Shown piece by piece: positions 36,863-45,328 of a stretch of DNA of 58,120 nucleotides. The notes beneath the pieces are model-generated. The model was not told the origin of the DNA. It did no database searches and was given only the letters and a program-made list of their open reading frames with translations. The translations under genes were made by a program, and so were the position numbers. Where the stretch lies: NCBI RefSeq assembly GCF_003693445.1, contig NZ_RFAR01000013.1, positions 1 through 58,120 on the forward strand. Reading direction: 5' to 3'. Origin of the DNA: Aquitalea palustris. GTDB taxonomy: Bacteria; Pseudomonadota; Gammaproteobacteria; Burkholderiales; Chromobacteriaceae. Every line of letters starts with the position of its first letter. The stretch's first letter is position 1.

Positions 36863-37569
36863 AGCCCCCCCTCATCGGCCTGACCACCTACCCCGCCGGC
36901 CAGGGGTATGGCTATCACACTCCGGTGGACTACGTGCATGCCGTGTTGCGTGCCGGCGGTGCGCCGGTGCTGCTGCCGCCGGTGGGTGATGCCGCCATCG
37001 ACAGCTGGCTGGATGCACTGGACGGCGTAGTGCTGATTGGCGGCGGCGATATCGACCCGGAGCTGTTCGACGGCGGCGCCCACCCCACCATTTACAACCT
37101 GAGCCCGGAGCGCGACCACACCGAAACCGCGCTGGCACGCTCCCTGCTTCAGCGTAAGCTGCCGACGCTGGCCATCTGCCGTGGCCTGCAGATTCTCAAT
37201 ACCGTACTGGGCGGGACACTGCACCTGCACTTGCCGGATGTGGTGGGCGAGGCCGTGGAACACCGGGTGGCACCACGCGACCCTACCCTGCACCGGGTAC
37301 GGGTGGCGGCAGACTCCTGCCTGGCCAGCCTGCTGGGCAGCACCGAAGTGGCCACCAAGTCCTGGCACCACCAGGCCATCGACCAGCCGGGTCAGGGCGT
37401 CCACGCCGTGGCCTGGGCAGCCGATGGCGTGATCGAGGCCATCGAGGTGGAAGGGTTTCCGCAATTGATTGCCGTGCAATGGCATCCGGAATTATCTGCA
37501 CGGGAAGACAGCAGCCAGCAGGGGCTGTTTGATGAGTTGGTGCGCATGAGCAGCAAACGCAGTAATTAA
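36859..37569 (+). CDS. Gamma-glutamyl hydrolase (peptidase C26, PuuD-like)
   Basis: This 236-residue class I glutamine-amidotransferase-like hydrolase has the nucleophile in LAICRGLQILN, and the His-Glu pair in AVQWHPEL. GVVLIGGGDIDPELF and the HHQAID segment are typical of gamma-glutamyl-GABA hydrolases. It would release glutamate and an amino acid from a gamma-glutamyl product. The start overlaps the stop of the dehydrogenase gene (ATGA). It is a diverged paralogue of the puuD-like gene at 26198. Confidence 0.85.
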   Translation: MKPPLIGLTTYPAGQGYGYHTPVDYVHAVLRAGGAPVLLPPVGDAAIDSWLDALDGVVLIGGGDIDPELFDGGAHPTIYNLSPERDHTETALARSLLQRKLPTLAICRGLQILNTVLGGTLHLHLPDVVGEAVEHRVAPRDPTLHRVRVAADSCLASLLGSTEVATKSWHHQAIDQPGQGVHAVAWAADGVIEAIEVEGFPQLIAVQWHPELSAREDSSQQGLFDELVRMSSKRSN

Positions 37570-37680
37570 GAGCGGCTAACAAAATAGCGTAGCGGCCCTG
37601 GGGCAAGGTGCGCAGCTGCAGACAGTACAAGCAGTAGGCAAGGCAGCGCAACGCAGCAGCAGGGGTTTTGTTAGCTGCTC
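37570..37680. repeat. 111-bp element with 15-bp terminal inverted repeats
   Basis: The ends GAGCGGCTAACAAAA (37570-37584) and TTTTGTTAGCTGCTC (37666-37680) are complementary at 14 of 15 positions. The inside contains short repeats of GCAGC/GCAACGC type. No coding frame fits it and no clear target duplication flanks it. It abuts the hydrolase stop codon. It looks like a small non-autonomous repeat or REP/MITE-like unit; copy number was not tested. Confidence 0.55.
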
Positions 37681-37913
37681 CAAAGCCGACAGCACGAGCG
37701 GCAAGTATTCCAGAGTATGCCCGGCACGAACGGGACGCAGAGCGCCACGCAGCAGACACGGATAAAACGCAGATGGGTATGGCTCTTGCCAACAGGCAAG
37801 GCCGGACGCAGGCCGCGCCTTTGTCCGCCGTCCGCTGCTGGCTCAGCAAAGGGTGAAGTCTCAGCACAGTGCATTTCCATACAGTGTAGGTCAACACATG
37901 TAAGAGGATCATC
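37681..37913. other. Leader region of the permease gene
   Basis: About 230 bases without a supportable gene lie between the inverted-repeat element and the permease. A small hairpin (CTTGCC and GGCAAG) is present near 37787-37802, and GTAAGAGGATC forms the ribosome site of the permease. No promoter could be chosen with confidence. Confidence 0.3.
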
Positions 37914-39452
37914 ATGAACCGAGATCAGCACGGCTCCGCACCACAGGGTGAGGACGAGAAACTGTTACACAGCATGGGTTACGCTCAGGAACTATCCAGA
38001 CGCATGAGCGGTTTTTCCAACTTCGCCATTTCCTTTTCCATCATCTGCATTCTGGCCGGTGGCATCACCGCCTTTCCGGCTGGCATCAGCGCTGGCGGCG
38101 GTGCATCGATCGGCATCGGCTGGCCAGTAGGCGCACTGTTTGCCAGCATCGTGGCTGCGGCCATGGCGCAGATCGCCTCGGCCTACCCCACCGCTGGCGG
38201 CCTCTATCACTGGTCGTCCATTCTGGGTGGCAAGGGGCTGGGCTGGGTAACCGCCTGGATCAATCTGCTGGGGCTGATCTTCGTGGTGGCTTCGGTCAAC
38301 TTCGGGGTTTACGATCCCTTCTTCAAAACCCTGATCGCCCCCCTGCTGGGCATCAACCCGGACCACCTCACCTGGACAGAGCAGACGCTGTTTCTGGCCG
38401 GCATCACCTTGAGTCAGGCCTGGCTGAACCATCTGGGCATCAAGCTCACCACCCGGCTGACTGATATGTCGGGCTATCTGATCTTTGCCATCGCCCTGCT
38501 ACTGACAGTATCGCTGCTGGCTTATGCACCGGGTCCGCTGGATTTCTCGCGCCTGTTCACCTTTACCAACTTCAGCGGTGTCGATGGTGGCACCTGGCCC
38601 AAGACCGACAGCAGCCTGATGCTCTTCCTGTCTGGCCTGCTGCTGACCGTCTACACCCTTACCGGCTACGACGCCTCGGCGCATACCTCGGAAGAAACCC
38701 ACCAGGCCGCGCACAATGTGCCCAAGGGCATCATCCGCTCGGTGCTGTGGTCGGCCCTGTTCGGCTACATCCTGATCTGCACCTTCGTGCTGGTGCTGCC
38801 GAATATGCAGGCTGGCGTCAAAGCCGGCATGGGCTTTTTCGACCTGCTGCTCAGCAGCCTGCCACCGGCACTGAAAGCGCTACTGGGTATCGGCATTTTC
38901 CTGGTCAATTATCTGTGCGGCCTGGCCTGCCTGACCTCCACCTCGCGCATGATGTATGCCTTTGCACGTGACGGCGGCCTGCCCTTCTCCCACCAGCTGA
39001 AACAGGTCCATCCCGTACACCGCACACCGGGCCTGGCCATCTGGGTCAGTGCCATCCTGGCCATTGTCGCCACCCTGTATGGCGATGCCTTTACCGTGCT
39101 GTCGGCCGGCTCTGCGGTGTTCCTGTACATTTCCTACATCCTGCCCACCACGGCCGGCCTGTTTGCCGAAGGCAAAAGCTGGACCCACAAAGGCCCCTTC
39201 AGCCTGGGCGCCGCCTCCAAGCCCATTGCGCTGCTGGCCACCATTGGTGGTGCCATCCTGGCATTTGTCGGCGTACAGCCACCCAATGAAAAGGTGCTCT
39301 ACCTCACCATCGCCCTGCTGGTAGTCTTGCTGTTCTTCTGGTTTGTGCTGGGGGTACGCAAGCAATTCAAGGGGCCACCGGTCGGTGAGCGCATCCAGAA
39401 ACACCAGGCGCATATCCGCGAGATCGAGAATGCGCTGGACAAGACCGCCTGA
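37914..39452 (+). CDS. APC-family amino acid/amine permease
   Basis: This 512-residue inner-membrane transporter has about twelve TM helices. It resembles the amino acid/choline transporter group, which includes GABA permeases such as yeast Uga4. Family marks are SRRMSGFSNFAISFS at TM1, PTAGGLYHW in TM3 region, LTGYDASAHTSEET in the loop after TM6 and a late TSTSRMMYAFARDGG. It ends the amine cluster and probably imports the amine or amino alcohol that the ligase uses. AAGAGGATC precedes the ATG. Confidence 0.86.
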   Translation: MNRDQHGSAPQGEDEKLLHSMGYAQELSRRMSGFSNFAISFSIICILAGGITAFPAGISAGGGASIGIGWPVGALFASIVAAAMAQIASAYPTAGGLYHWSSILGGKGLGWVTAWINLLGLIFVVASVNFGVYDPFFKTLIAPLLGINPDHLTWTEQTLFLAGITLSQAWLNHLGIKLTTRLTDMSGYLIFAIALLLTVSLLAYAPGPLDFSRLFTFTNFSGVDGGTWPKTDSSLMLFLSGLLLTVYTLTGYDASAHTSEETHQAAHNVPKGIIRSVLWSALFGYILICTFVLVLPNMQAGVKAGMGFFDLLLSSLPPALKALLGIGIFLVNYLCGLACLTSTSRMMYAFARDGGLPFSHQLKQVHPVHRTPGLAIWVSAILAIVATLYGDAFTVLSAGSAVFLYISYILPTTAGLFAEGKSWTHKGPFSLGAASKPIALLATIGGAILAFVGVQPPNEKVLYLTIALLVVLLFFWFVLGVRKQFKGPPVGERIQKHQAHIREIENALDKTA

Positions 39453-39471
39453 GCCCGAACTCAGCAAGAAC

Positions 39472-39502
39472 CACGGCCATGCCTTGCATGGCCGTTTTCT
39501 TT
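39472..39502 (+). terminator. Intrinsic terminator of the permease gene
   Basis: ACGGCCATGC and GCATGGCCGT form a 10-bp stem over a CTT loop and are followed by TTTTCTTT, 20 bases after the stop. It closes the second gamma-glutamylation cluster. Confidence 0.9.
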
Positions 39503-39606
39503 AGGATGTGCTGCCGCGAAATCACCCGTCCGCGCCGAAGCAAGCGGCTTGCCCGCCGCCAGAAAATACTTAATGATGCTGTCTGGTTTACCTTGAGAAC
39601 ATCGAC

Positions 39607-40245
39607 ATGATTGTGACCCCGGAACAACTGGCGGCCTTTACCGCCGCCGCCATGCTGATCACCCTGTCACCCGGCCCGGATAATCTGATGGTGCTGAGCC
39701 TGGGCATTGCCAAAGGGCGTCGCCAGGGCATGGCCTTCGGCCTGGGCTGCGCACTGGGTTGCCTGACCCATACCGTGTTGGCCGCCATCGGCGTCAGCGC
39801 GCTGATTGCCGCCTCGCCCCTCGCCTTCGGCCTGCTGAAAATTGCTGGCGGCGCGTATCTGGTGTATCTGGGCTGGCATGCCATTCGCAGCCGTGGCAGC
39901 CGGCTGCAGGCATCCGATGCTGCGGCAGATGGCACACCGCTGGCGGCACACTTTCGCAAAGGCCTGCTGGCCAACGCCATCAACCCCAAGGTCGTGCTGT
40001 TCTTCCTTGCCTTCCTGCCACAGTTCGTCAATCCGGCACAGGGCCACGGCGGCTGGCAGATCGCCATTCTGGGGCTGATCTTTACCGCGCAGGCCGCGCT
40101 GCTGTTTGGCAGCCTGGGTTATTTCGCCGGTGCCATCGGCAGCTGGTTTAACCGTACTCCCAAGGCCAGCCAATGGCTGGACCGTATCGCTGGCGGCGTC
40201 TTCATCGCACTGGGCCTGCGGCTGATACTGGCACCGACGCGCTAG
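39607..40245 (+). CDS. LysE/RhtB-family exporter
   Basis: This 212-residue protein has six predicted TM helices and the family signature SPGPDNLMVLSLGIAKGRRQGMA-like motif (SPGPDN at residue 21). Members export amino acids such as lysine, arginine, threonine or homoserine lactones. FRKGLLANAINPKVVLFFLAFLPQF-type segment in the middle (NPKVVLFF) is also typical. The substrate is unknown. The ribosome site is poor. It is a single gene between two terminators. Confidence 0.88.
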   Translation: MIVTPEQLAAFTAAAMLITLSPGPDNLMVLSLGIAKGRRQGMAFGLGCALGCLTHTVLAAIGVSALIAASPLAFGLLKIAGGAYLVYLGWHAIRSRGSRLQASDAAADGTPLAAHFRKGLLANAINPKVVLFFLAFLPQFVNPAQGHGGWQIAILGLIFTAQAALLFGSLGYFAGAIGSWFNRTPKASQWLDRIAGGVFIALGLRLILAPTR

Positions 40246-40270
40246 TCGTGCAGGAATACCGGCACCATGC

Positions 40271-40300
40271 AAAACGGGTTGGCCTTGGCCAACCCGTTTA
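40271..40300. terminator. Bidirectional intrinsic terminator
   Basis: AAACGGGTTGGCC and GGCCAACCCGTTT form a 13-bp perfect stem over TT, with A and T flanks on both sides. It serves the plus-strand LysE gene and the minus-strand DUF2788 gene. Confidence 0.88.
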
Positions 40301-40317
40301 TGTATTTCCCAAGCTGC

Positions 40318-40521
40318 TTATTTCAGCACCAGAAATTCCACCAGCACGTTTTTGAAAATAAAGCCGAATACGCCAAAACCCAGCACCAGGAACAGAATCG
40401 CCGTCCCCATCTTGCCGGCCTGCGATTTCTTGCCAAGGTCCCAGATGATGAAACCCATGAAAATGATCAGCCCTGACAGGCACACGGCCATGGAAATATC
40501 GGTAAATTGATCTTCAGACAC
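40318..40521 (-). CDS. Small two-TM membrane protein, DUF2788
   Basis: This 67-residue protein has two hydrophobic helices (VCLSGLIIFMGFIIWDL and MGTAILFLVLGFGVFGFIF) joined by a basic GKKSQAGK loop. Pattern and length match DUF2788, a betaproteobacterial family of unknown function. The first residues MSEDQFTD are also characteristic. The upstream 190 bases to argG hold the argG terminator and nothing else that could be identified. Confidence 0.8.
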   Translation of the reverse strand: MSEDQFTDISMAVCLSGLIIFMGFIIWDLGKKSQAGKMGTAILFLVLGFGVFGFIFKNVLVEFLVLK

Positions 40522-40673
40522 CCAGACATTCCTTCATTGTTGCGGCTGCTCAGTTCAGGCGGCGCTTGAAGCACCGCAGCTGTCACCGGGCCATCCCGGA
40601 CGAAGTCACTACGATACGCCGCATCCCTTGGCAGCTCAACTTTTACGCAAGCGGCCACAAGCAGCCACCAACG

Positions 40674-40695
40674 AAAAAGCCGCCCGAAGGCGGCT
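40674..40695 (-). terminator. Intrinsic terminator of argG
   Basis: AGCCGCC and GGCGGCT close over TTCG on the minus strand and run into TTTTTCG, 18 bases past the stop. Confidence 0.9.
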
Positions 40696-40713
40696 GTTTC
40701 AGCAGGCAGACAA

Positions 40714-41940
40714 TCAGCCGCGCTTGAGTTTGGCGTTGGCAGCAATCCGCATGCGCAAGGCATTCAGACGGATGAAGCCGGCCGCATCAGCATGGTTGTA
40801 AGCGCCGCCATCTTCGTCGAAGGTGGCGATGTTCGGGTCGAACAGCGAATCGGTCTTGGATTCACGGCCCACCACGATGACATTGCCCTTGTACAGCTTC
40901 AGGCGTACCCAGCCATTGACGGTGGCTTGCGAAGCATCGATCAGGCCTTGCAGCATCTGACGCTCCGGGCTCCACCAGTAACCGGTATAAACCAGCTGGG
41001 CATACTTCGGCATCAGTTCATCCTTCAGGTGGGCCACTTCGCGGTCCAGCGTGATGGATTCGATGGCGCGGTGCGCCTTCAGCATGATGGTGCCGCCCGG
41101 GGTTTCGTAGCAGCCACGCGACTTCATGCCCACGTAACGGTTTTCCACGATGTCCAGACGACCGATGCCATGCTTGCCGCCCAGGCGGTTCAGCTCGGTC
41201 AGCACCTGAGCCGGGGTCATGGCAACGCCATTGATGGCGGTGATGTCACCCTTCTCGTAGCTCAGTTCGATGTATTCGGCCTGGTCAGGGGCATTTTCCG
41301 GGCTGACCGTCCACAGCCACATATCTTCTTCCGGCTCGGCGGCCGGGTTTTCCAGCACGGTGCCTTCGTAGGAGATGTGCAGCAGGTTGGCATCCATGGA
41401 GTACGGGCTGCCGCCGTTTTTCTTCTTGCTGATGTCGATGCCGTGGGTTTCGGCATAGGCCAGCAGTTTTTCACGGGACAGCAGGTCCCATTCGCGCCAC
41501 GGGGCGATGACCTTGACGTCCGGCTTCAGCGCGTAGTAACCCAGCTCGAAACGCACCTGGTCGTTACCCTTGCCGGTAGCACCGTGCGATACGGCGTCGC
41601 CGCCTACGGCATTGGCGATTTCGATCTGGCGCTTGGCAATCAGCGGGCGAGCAATGGACGTACCCAGCAGGTACTCGCCTTCGTAAATGGCGTTGGCGCG
41701 GAACATCGGATAGACGTAATCGCGCACGAATTCTTCGCGCAGGTCTTCGATGAAGATGTTTTCCGGCTTGATGCCCAGCGAAACGGCTTTCTTGCGTGCC
41801 GGTTCCACTTCTTCACCCTGGCCGATGTCGGCGGTGAAGGTCACCACTTCACAGTGGTAAACATCTTGCAGCCATTTGAGAATAACGGAGGTATCCAGGC
41901 CACCGGAGTAGGCCAATACTACTTTTTTGATATCAGACAT
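40714..41940 (-). CDS. argG: Argininosuccinate synthase
   Basis: This enzyme makes argininosuccinate from citrulline and aspartate with ATP, the penultimate step of arginine synthesis. The 408-residue protein has the P-loop [10 protein letters not shown] at residue 10 and [15 protein letters not shown], with [11 protein letters not shown] further on. The ATG at 41940 is chosen by homology over upstream in-frame ATGs. It lies 44 bases after argF and shares its transcript. The terminator that follows marks the end of argF-argG. Confidence 0.96.
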   Translation of the reverse strand: MSDIKKVVLAYSGGLDTSVILKWLQDVYHCEVVTFTADIGQGEEVEPARKKAVSLGIKPENIFIEDLREEFVRDYVYPMFRANAIYEGEYLLGTSIARPLIAKRQIEIANAVGGDAVSHGATGKGNDQVRFELGYYALKPDVKVIAPWREWDLLSREKLLAYAETHGIDISKKKNGGSPYSMDANLLHISYEGTVLENPAAEPEEDMWLWTVSPENAPDQAEYIELSYEKGDITAINGVAMTPAQVLTELNRLGGKHGIGRLDIVENRYVGMKSRGCYETPGGTIMLKAHRAIESITLDREVAHLKDELMPKYAQLVYTGYWWSPERQMLQGLIDASQATVNGWVRLKLYKGNVIVVGRESKTDSLFDPNIATFDEDGGAYNHADAAGFIRLNALRMRIAANAKLKRG

Positions 41941-41984
41941 GATGCGTTTTCTTTCCAGCGAATCTAGTGGGTTGTCCTGCCGGC

Positions 41985-42908
41985 TCAGTTGTACTGATGA
42001 CCAAGCAGCAGATATTCGATCAGGGCTTTCTGGGCATGCATGCGGTTTTCCGCCTCGTCCCATACCACGCTCTGCGGGCCGTCAATCACCTCGGCGCTTA
42101 CTTCCTCGCCGCGATGGGCAGGCAGGCAGTGCATGAACAATGCGTCCGGCTTGGCATGCTTCATCAGTTCGGCATTCACCTGGTAGCTGGCAAAAGCCTC
42201 CAGCCGCGCAGCACTCTCGGCTTCGTAGCCCATGCTGGTGAATACGTCGGTAGTCACCAGATCAGCACCTTCCACTGCCTTCACCGCACTGTGGGTGGGC
42301 TCGAAATGCTCGGGGCCGTAATGCTCGCCATCCAGCACGGTCAGCTCATAGCCTACCGGGGTAGCCACCTTCAGCTTGAAACCAAGAATCTTGGCCGCCT
42401 GCAACCAGGTGCGGCAGACATTATTGCCGTCACCAATCCAGGCCACGGTCTTGCCCTTGATCGAACCACGATGCTCGATGAAGGTGAAGATGTCGGCCAG
42501 AATCTGACAGGGGTGGTATTCGTTGGTGAGGCCATTGATGACCGGCACCTTGGAATGGGTGGCCAGCCGCTCGACCAGCGATTGCTCGAAGGTACGGATC
42601 ATGATGATGTCGCTCATGCGCGACAGCACGCGTGCCGTGTCTTCGATCGGCTCGCCGCGCCCCAGCTGTGAGGTCTTGGTGTCCAGGAACATGGCATGGC
42701 CACCCAGCTGGGCCATGCCGGCTTCAAAGGAGACCCGGGTACGGGTGGAATTCTTCTCGAAGATCATGGACATTACGCGGCCAAGCAGCGGCTGATACAG
42801 CTGTTTTTCGCTGTGTCGTCGCTTCAGTACCTTGGCACGCTCGAAGATGTGGCGATATTCCTCGTGGTTCAGGTCGCTGAATTGCAGGTAATGTCCTACT
42901 GGCTTCAT
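41985..42908 (-). CDS. argF: Ornithine carbamoyltransferase
   Basis: This enzyme joins carbamoyl phosphate to ornithine to give citrulline. The 307-residue protein has the carbamoyl-phosphate site [13 protein letters not shown], the ornithine-side motif [15 protein letters not shown] and the closing [10 protein letters not shown]. The family start matches the ATG at 42908 ([12 protein letters not shown]). The frame stays open upstream to an ATG at 43040, across a strong hairpin with a T tract at 42922-42975. That leader is discussed as a finding. argG follows. Confidence 0.96.
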   Translation of the reverse strand: MKPVGHYLQFSDLNHEEYRHIFERAKVLKRRHSEKQLYQPLLGRVMSMIFEKNSTRTRVSFEAGMAQLGGHAMFLDTKTSQLGRGEPIEDTARVLSRMSDIIMIRTFEQSLVERLATHSKVPVINGLTNEYHPCQILADIFTFIEHRGSIKGKTVAWIGDGNNVCRTWLQAAKILGFKLKVATPVGYELTVLDGEHYGPEHFEPTHSAVKAVEGADLVTTDVFTSMGYEAESAARLEAFASYQVNAELMKHAKPDALFMHCLPAHRGEEVSAEVIDGPQSVVWDEAENRMHAQKALIEYLLLGHQYN

Positions 42909-42921
42909 GGGTAAGATTTCC

Positions 42922-42975
42922 AAAAAAAAAGGCCATCGCGCATAGAACACGGTGTGTGTCTTCATGCGCAATGGC
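42922..42975 (-). terminator. Terminator-shaped hairpin in the argF leader (possible attenuator)
   Basis: On the minus strand GCCATTGCGCAT (42975-42964) pairs with ATGCGCGATGGC (42943-42932) over 12 bp with one G-U pair. The 20-base loop can add an ACAC/GTGT helix, and nine T residues follow at once. The T tract ends 13 bases before the argF start codon, so any transcript reaching argF from upstream must pass it. It could end the decarboxylase transcript, but its position over the argF leader suggests attenuation. Confidence 0.75.
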
Positions 42976-43066
42976 ACATTACTACACGCTGGTCTCAAGT
43001 CAGTTAACTGGTGTCGCAATCCCGTAGTAAACGGATGCAAAATTTACATATTTGCGACAATTGTTA

Positions 43067-43095
43067 TATTTATCGGAATTTGGCCGTTCTGACAA
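43067..43095 (-). promoter_or_regulatory. Candidate argF promoter
   Basis: On the minus strand TTGTCA (43095-43090) and TAAATA (43072-43067) are 17 bases apart. The -35 match is good and the -10 weak. Transcription from here would give a leader of about 150 bases that contains the hairpin. An AT-rich near-palindrome, ATGTAAATTTTGCAT at about 43034-43048, could be an ArgR-like site, but its spacing is one base short of the consensus. Confidence 0.35.
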
Positions 43096-43099
43096 GCTC

Positions 43100-45058
43100 T
43101 CAGCTGAACAACAATCTGTCAGGCAAATGCGATAACTCCCTATCTTTCAGCACTCTGACATACATTTCCCCACCATCTTCAGCCAAACCATGCGTTTCTA
43201 TGGACTTTTGTGTCTTTTGCAGACGCGCCAGGTATGACAGGATACTGTCGTCAATCACCTGCCCTGGCACCAAAACCGGGATGCCAGGCGGGTAAGGTAC
43301 GATCTGGTCGCAACACACCCGGCCATTCAGTTCGGCATTGGGGCGGCCATCGTCATCCAGCAAGGGCAAGCGCTCGCCCGCCTCATAAAAGGCATCGCGC
43401 GGCAGGCAGGCCAGCCGTGAGAATCGCGGAATTTCCGGCATCCGCCCCACTGCACGCGGTGGCCGCTTCTCCTTGGCCAGGCGCAACAGCGCATCGTACA
43501 GCCGCGACACCTTGCTGCGCGTCGTCCCCATGGTCAACAGCAAGGTAATGGTGCTGAAGGTCGATTTCTCCACCTGGATGTTGTAGCGCTCGAACAGCGC
43601 ATGCTGCAGCTCGTCCGTGGTAAAGCCAGACTGGGTAATGTCCACCGTCAGCTTGGTCGGGTCCAGCCGGATGCCATCTTCGCGGATATCCTCCGGCAAC
43701 AGGTCTTCCAGCTCCAGCACACGGAAAGCGCCGGTGGAGTTGATCTTGTCGCGCAGCTCCTCCGCCAGCTTCAGGGTCCGGTCGAGCAAGCGATAGCCTT
43801 CGGTCACTGCCTGCTTGCGCGCCACATCCAGACTGGCAATCAGGTTGTACTGCGGGCTGGTGGAGGTATGCATATTGAAGTTTTCCCGGAACAGATGTTC
43901 GTCAAAGCCGGGATCATTCACATGAATCATGCTGGCCTGGGAGAAGGCGGACAGGATCTTGTGGGTACTTTGCGTGACATAGTCGGCACCGGACTCCAGC
44001 GCCGTGGGGCGGAACGCCGGATGAAAACGGGCAAAGCCATACCAGGCCTCGTCCACGATCACCTTGATACCTTTCTCGTGTGCGGCGTCGATAATGGGCA
44101 CCAGGTCATAGCGCAGACCATCATAGGTGCAGGAAGTCAGAATCAGTACCCGCGCATCCGGATTGGCCTCGATGGCGGCAAAAATGGTGGCCTTGGGCAC
44201 CGGTCCGAAAATGCCGTATTGACGATTGATGGAGGAATCCAGATACACCGGCAAGGCACCGGACAGAATCACCCCGTGGTGTACCGATTTGTGACAATTG
44301 CGATCCAGCAGCAATTTGTCGCCCGGAGCCAGTAGAGTCTGGAAAATCACCTTATTGGAGGTAGAGGTGCCATTGGTGGCGAAATAGGTCTTGCGTGCAC
44401 CAAAAGCCTTGGCCGCCAGCTTTTGCGATTCGGCAATCACCCCGGTGGGATGCAGCAGCGAATCCAGCATGGGTACCGAAACGGAAAGATCGGCGCGCAG
44501 CATGTTCTCGCCGACAAAATCGTAAAAGTCCCCCACCCACGGGCTGCCCTTGAGCGAATCACCGCCAGCATGGCCCGGGGTATGCCAGGAGTCCTTGGCC
44601 ATGCGCACATACTGCTTGAGCTTGTCATAGAAAGGCGTGGCCGATTTTTCCGCCAGTTCGGCAGTCAGGATACGGAACCAGCCGTTGTAATCGGTCTCGT
44701 CACGGTAAAAATAGCCATCCACCGCATGACTGGCCAGGCTCTCCACCAGCACTCTTTCATCGTCATCCACCAGCAATACATAAAGCGACAGCTCAGGACG
44801 GAAGTCGCTGATCTGGTTGGCCAGCTGTACCGCAGCCTGGCTGATGCCCTTTTCCTGCAACTGCTTGTCGACCAGCACGGCCTGAATGTCGCCATCGCGC
44901 CGTATCACATCCATGGCCTCTTTCAGGCGCGCCGCACCGATAAAGGTCAAACCATAGGGATTCTCCAGACGCACGGCCACGGCTCCCAGCCCGGCCAGCA
45001 CATCGGCCTGCCACTTTGCATCATCGCTTACCACCAGAACGCGGCTTACGGGTGTCAT
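43100..45058 (-). CDS. Orn/Lys/Arg decarboxylase (PLP fold type I)
   Basis: This 652-residue protein has an N-terminal receiver-like wing domain (residues about 5-130) and then the PLP-dependent decarboxylase core. That core carries HTPGHAGGDS, ATNGTSTSNKVI, the VDEAWYGFARFHP aspartate and the PLP lysine in TQSTHKILSAFSQ near residue 360. The C-terminal domain carries YPPGIPVLVPGQ. It produces a polyamine precursor (putrescine, cadaverine or agmatine). It is shorter than E. coli AdiA or LdcI by 60-100 residues. Proximity to argF suggests arginine or ornithine, but substrate cannot be read from these motifs. Confidence 0.87.
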   Translation of the reverse strand: MTPVSRVLVVSDDAKWQADVLAGLGAVAVRLENPYGLTFIGAARLKEAMDVIRRDGDIQAVLVDKQLQEKGISQAAVQLANQISDFRPELSLYVLLVDDDERVLVESLASHAVDGYFYRDETDYNGWFRILTAELAEKSATPFYDKLKQYVRMAKDSWHTPGHAGGDSLKGSPWVGDFYDFVGENMLRADLSVSVPMLDSLLHPTGVIAESQKLAAKAFGARKTYFATNGTSTSNKVIFQTLLAPGDKLLLDRNCHKSVHHGVILSGALPVYLDSSINRQYGIFGPVPKATIFAAIEANPDARVLILTSCTYDGLRYDLVPIIDAAHEKGIKVIVDEAWYGFARFHPAFRPTALESGADYVTQSTHKILSAFSQASMIHVNDPGFDEHLFRENFNMHTSTSPQYNLIASLDVARKQAVTEGYRLLDRTLKLAEELRDKINSTGAFRVLELEDLLPEDIREDGIRLDPTKLTVDITQSGFTTDELQHALFERYNIQVEKSTFSTITLLLTMGTTRSKVSRLYDALLRLAKEKRPPRAVGRMPEIPRFSRLACLPRDAFYEAGERLPLLDDDGRPNAELNGRVCCDQIVPYPPGIPVLVPGQVIDDSILSYLARLQKTQKSIETHGLAEDGGEMYVRVLKDRELSHLPDRLLFS

Positions 45059-45328
45059 GAACTGATTTCTCCTGTGTGTAGAACGCTGCGTACTTTATTG
45101 TCTGTCTGTCCATGTGTACGCGATGCAGAGCCGGCATTTTCCAGTCAATCACCATCCGTTTTCCCGGATTTAAGGTGACTTTGCCGAAGACTCTGGCTGA
45201 ATTGTTTTTTGGCTATCGTATCCACAAGCTGACCAAGCCGTCATTTTGCATAGCAACATTTGCGCACAGACGAAAATCCGTGACGCTTTAGCACGAATCG
45301 GCCGCCCCGCTTGCGGTACAATCGCGCC

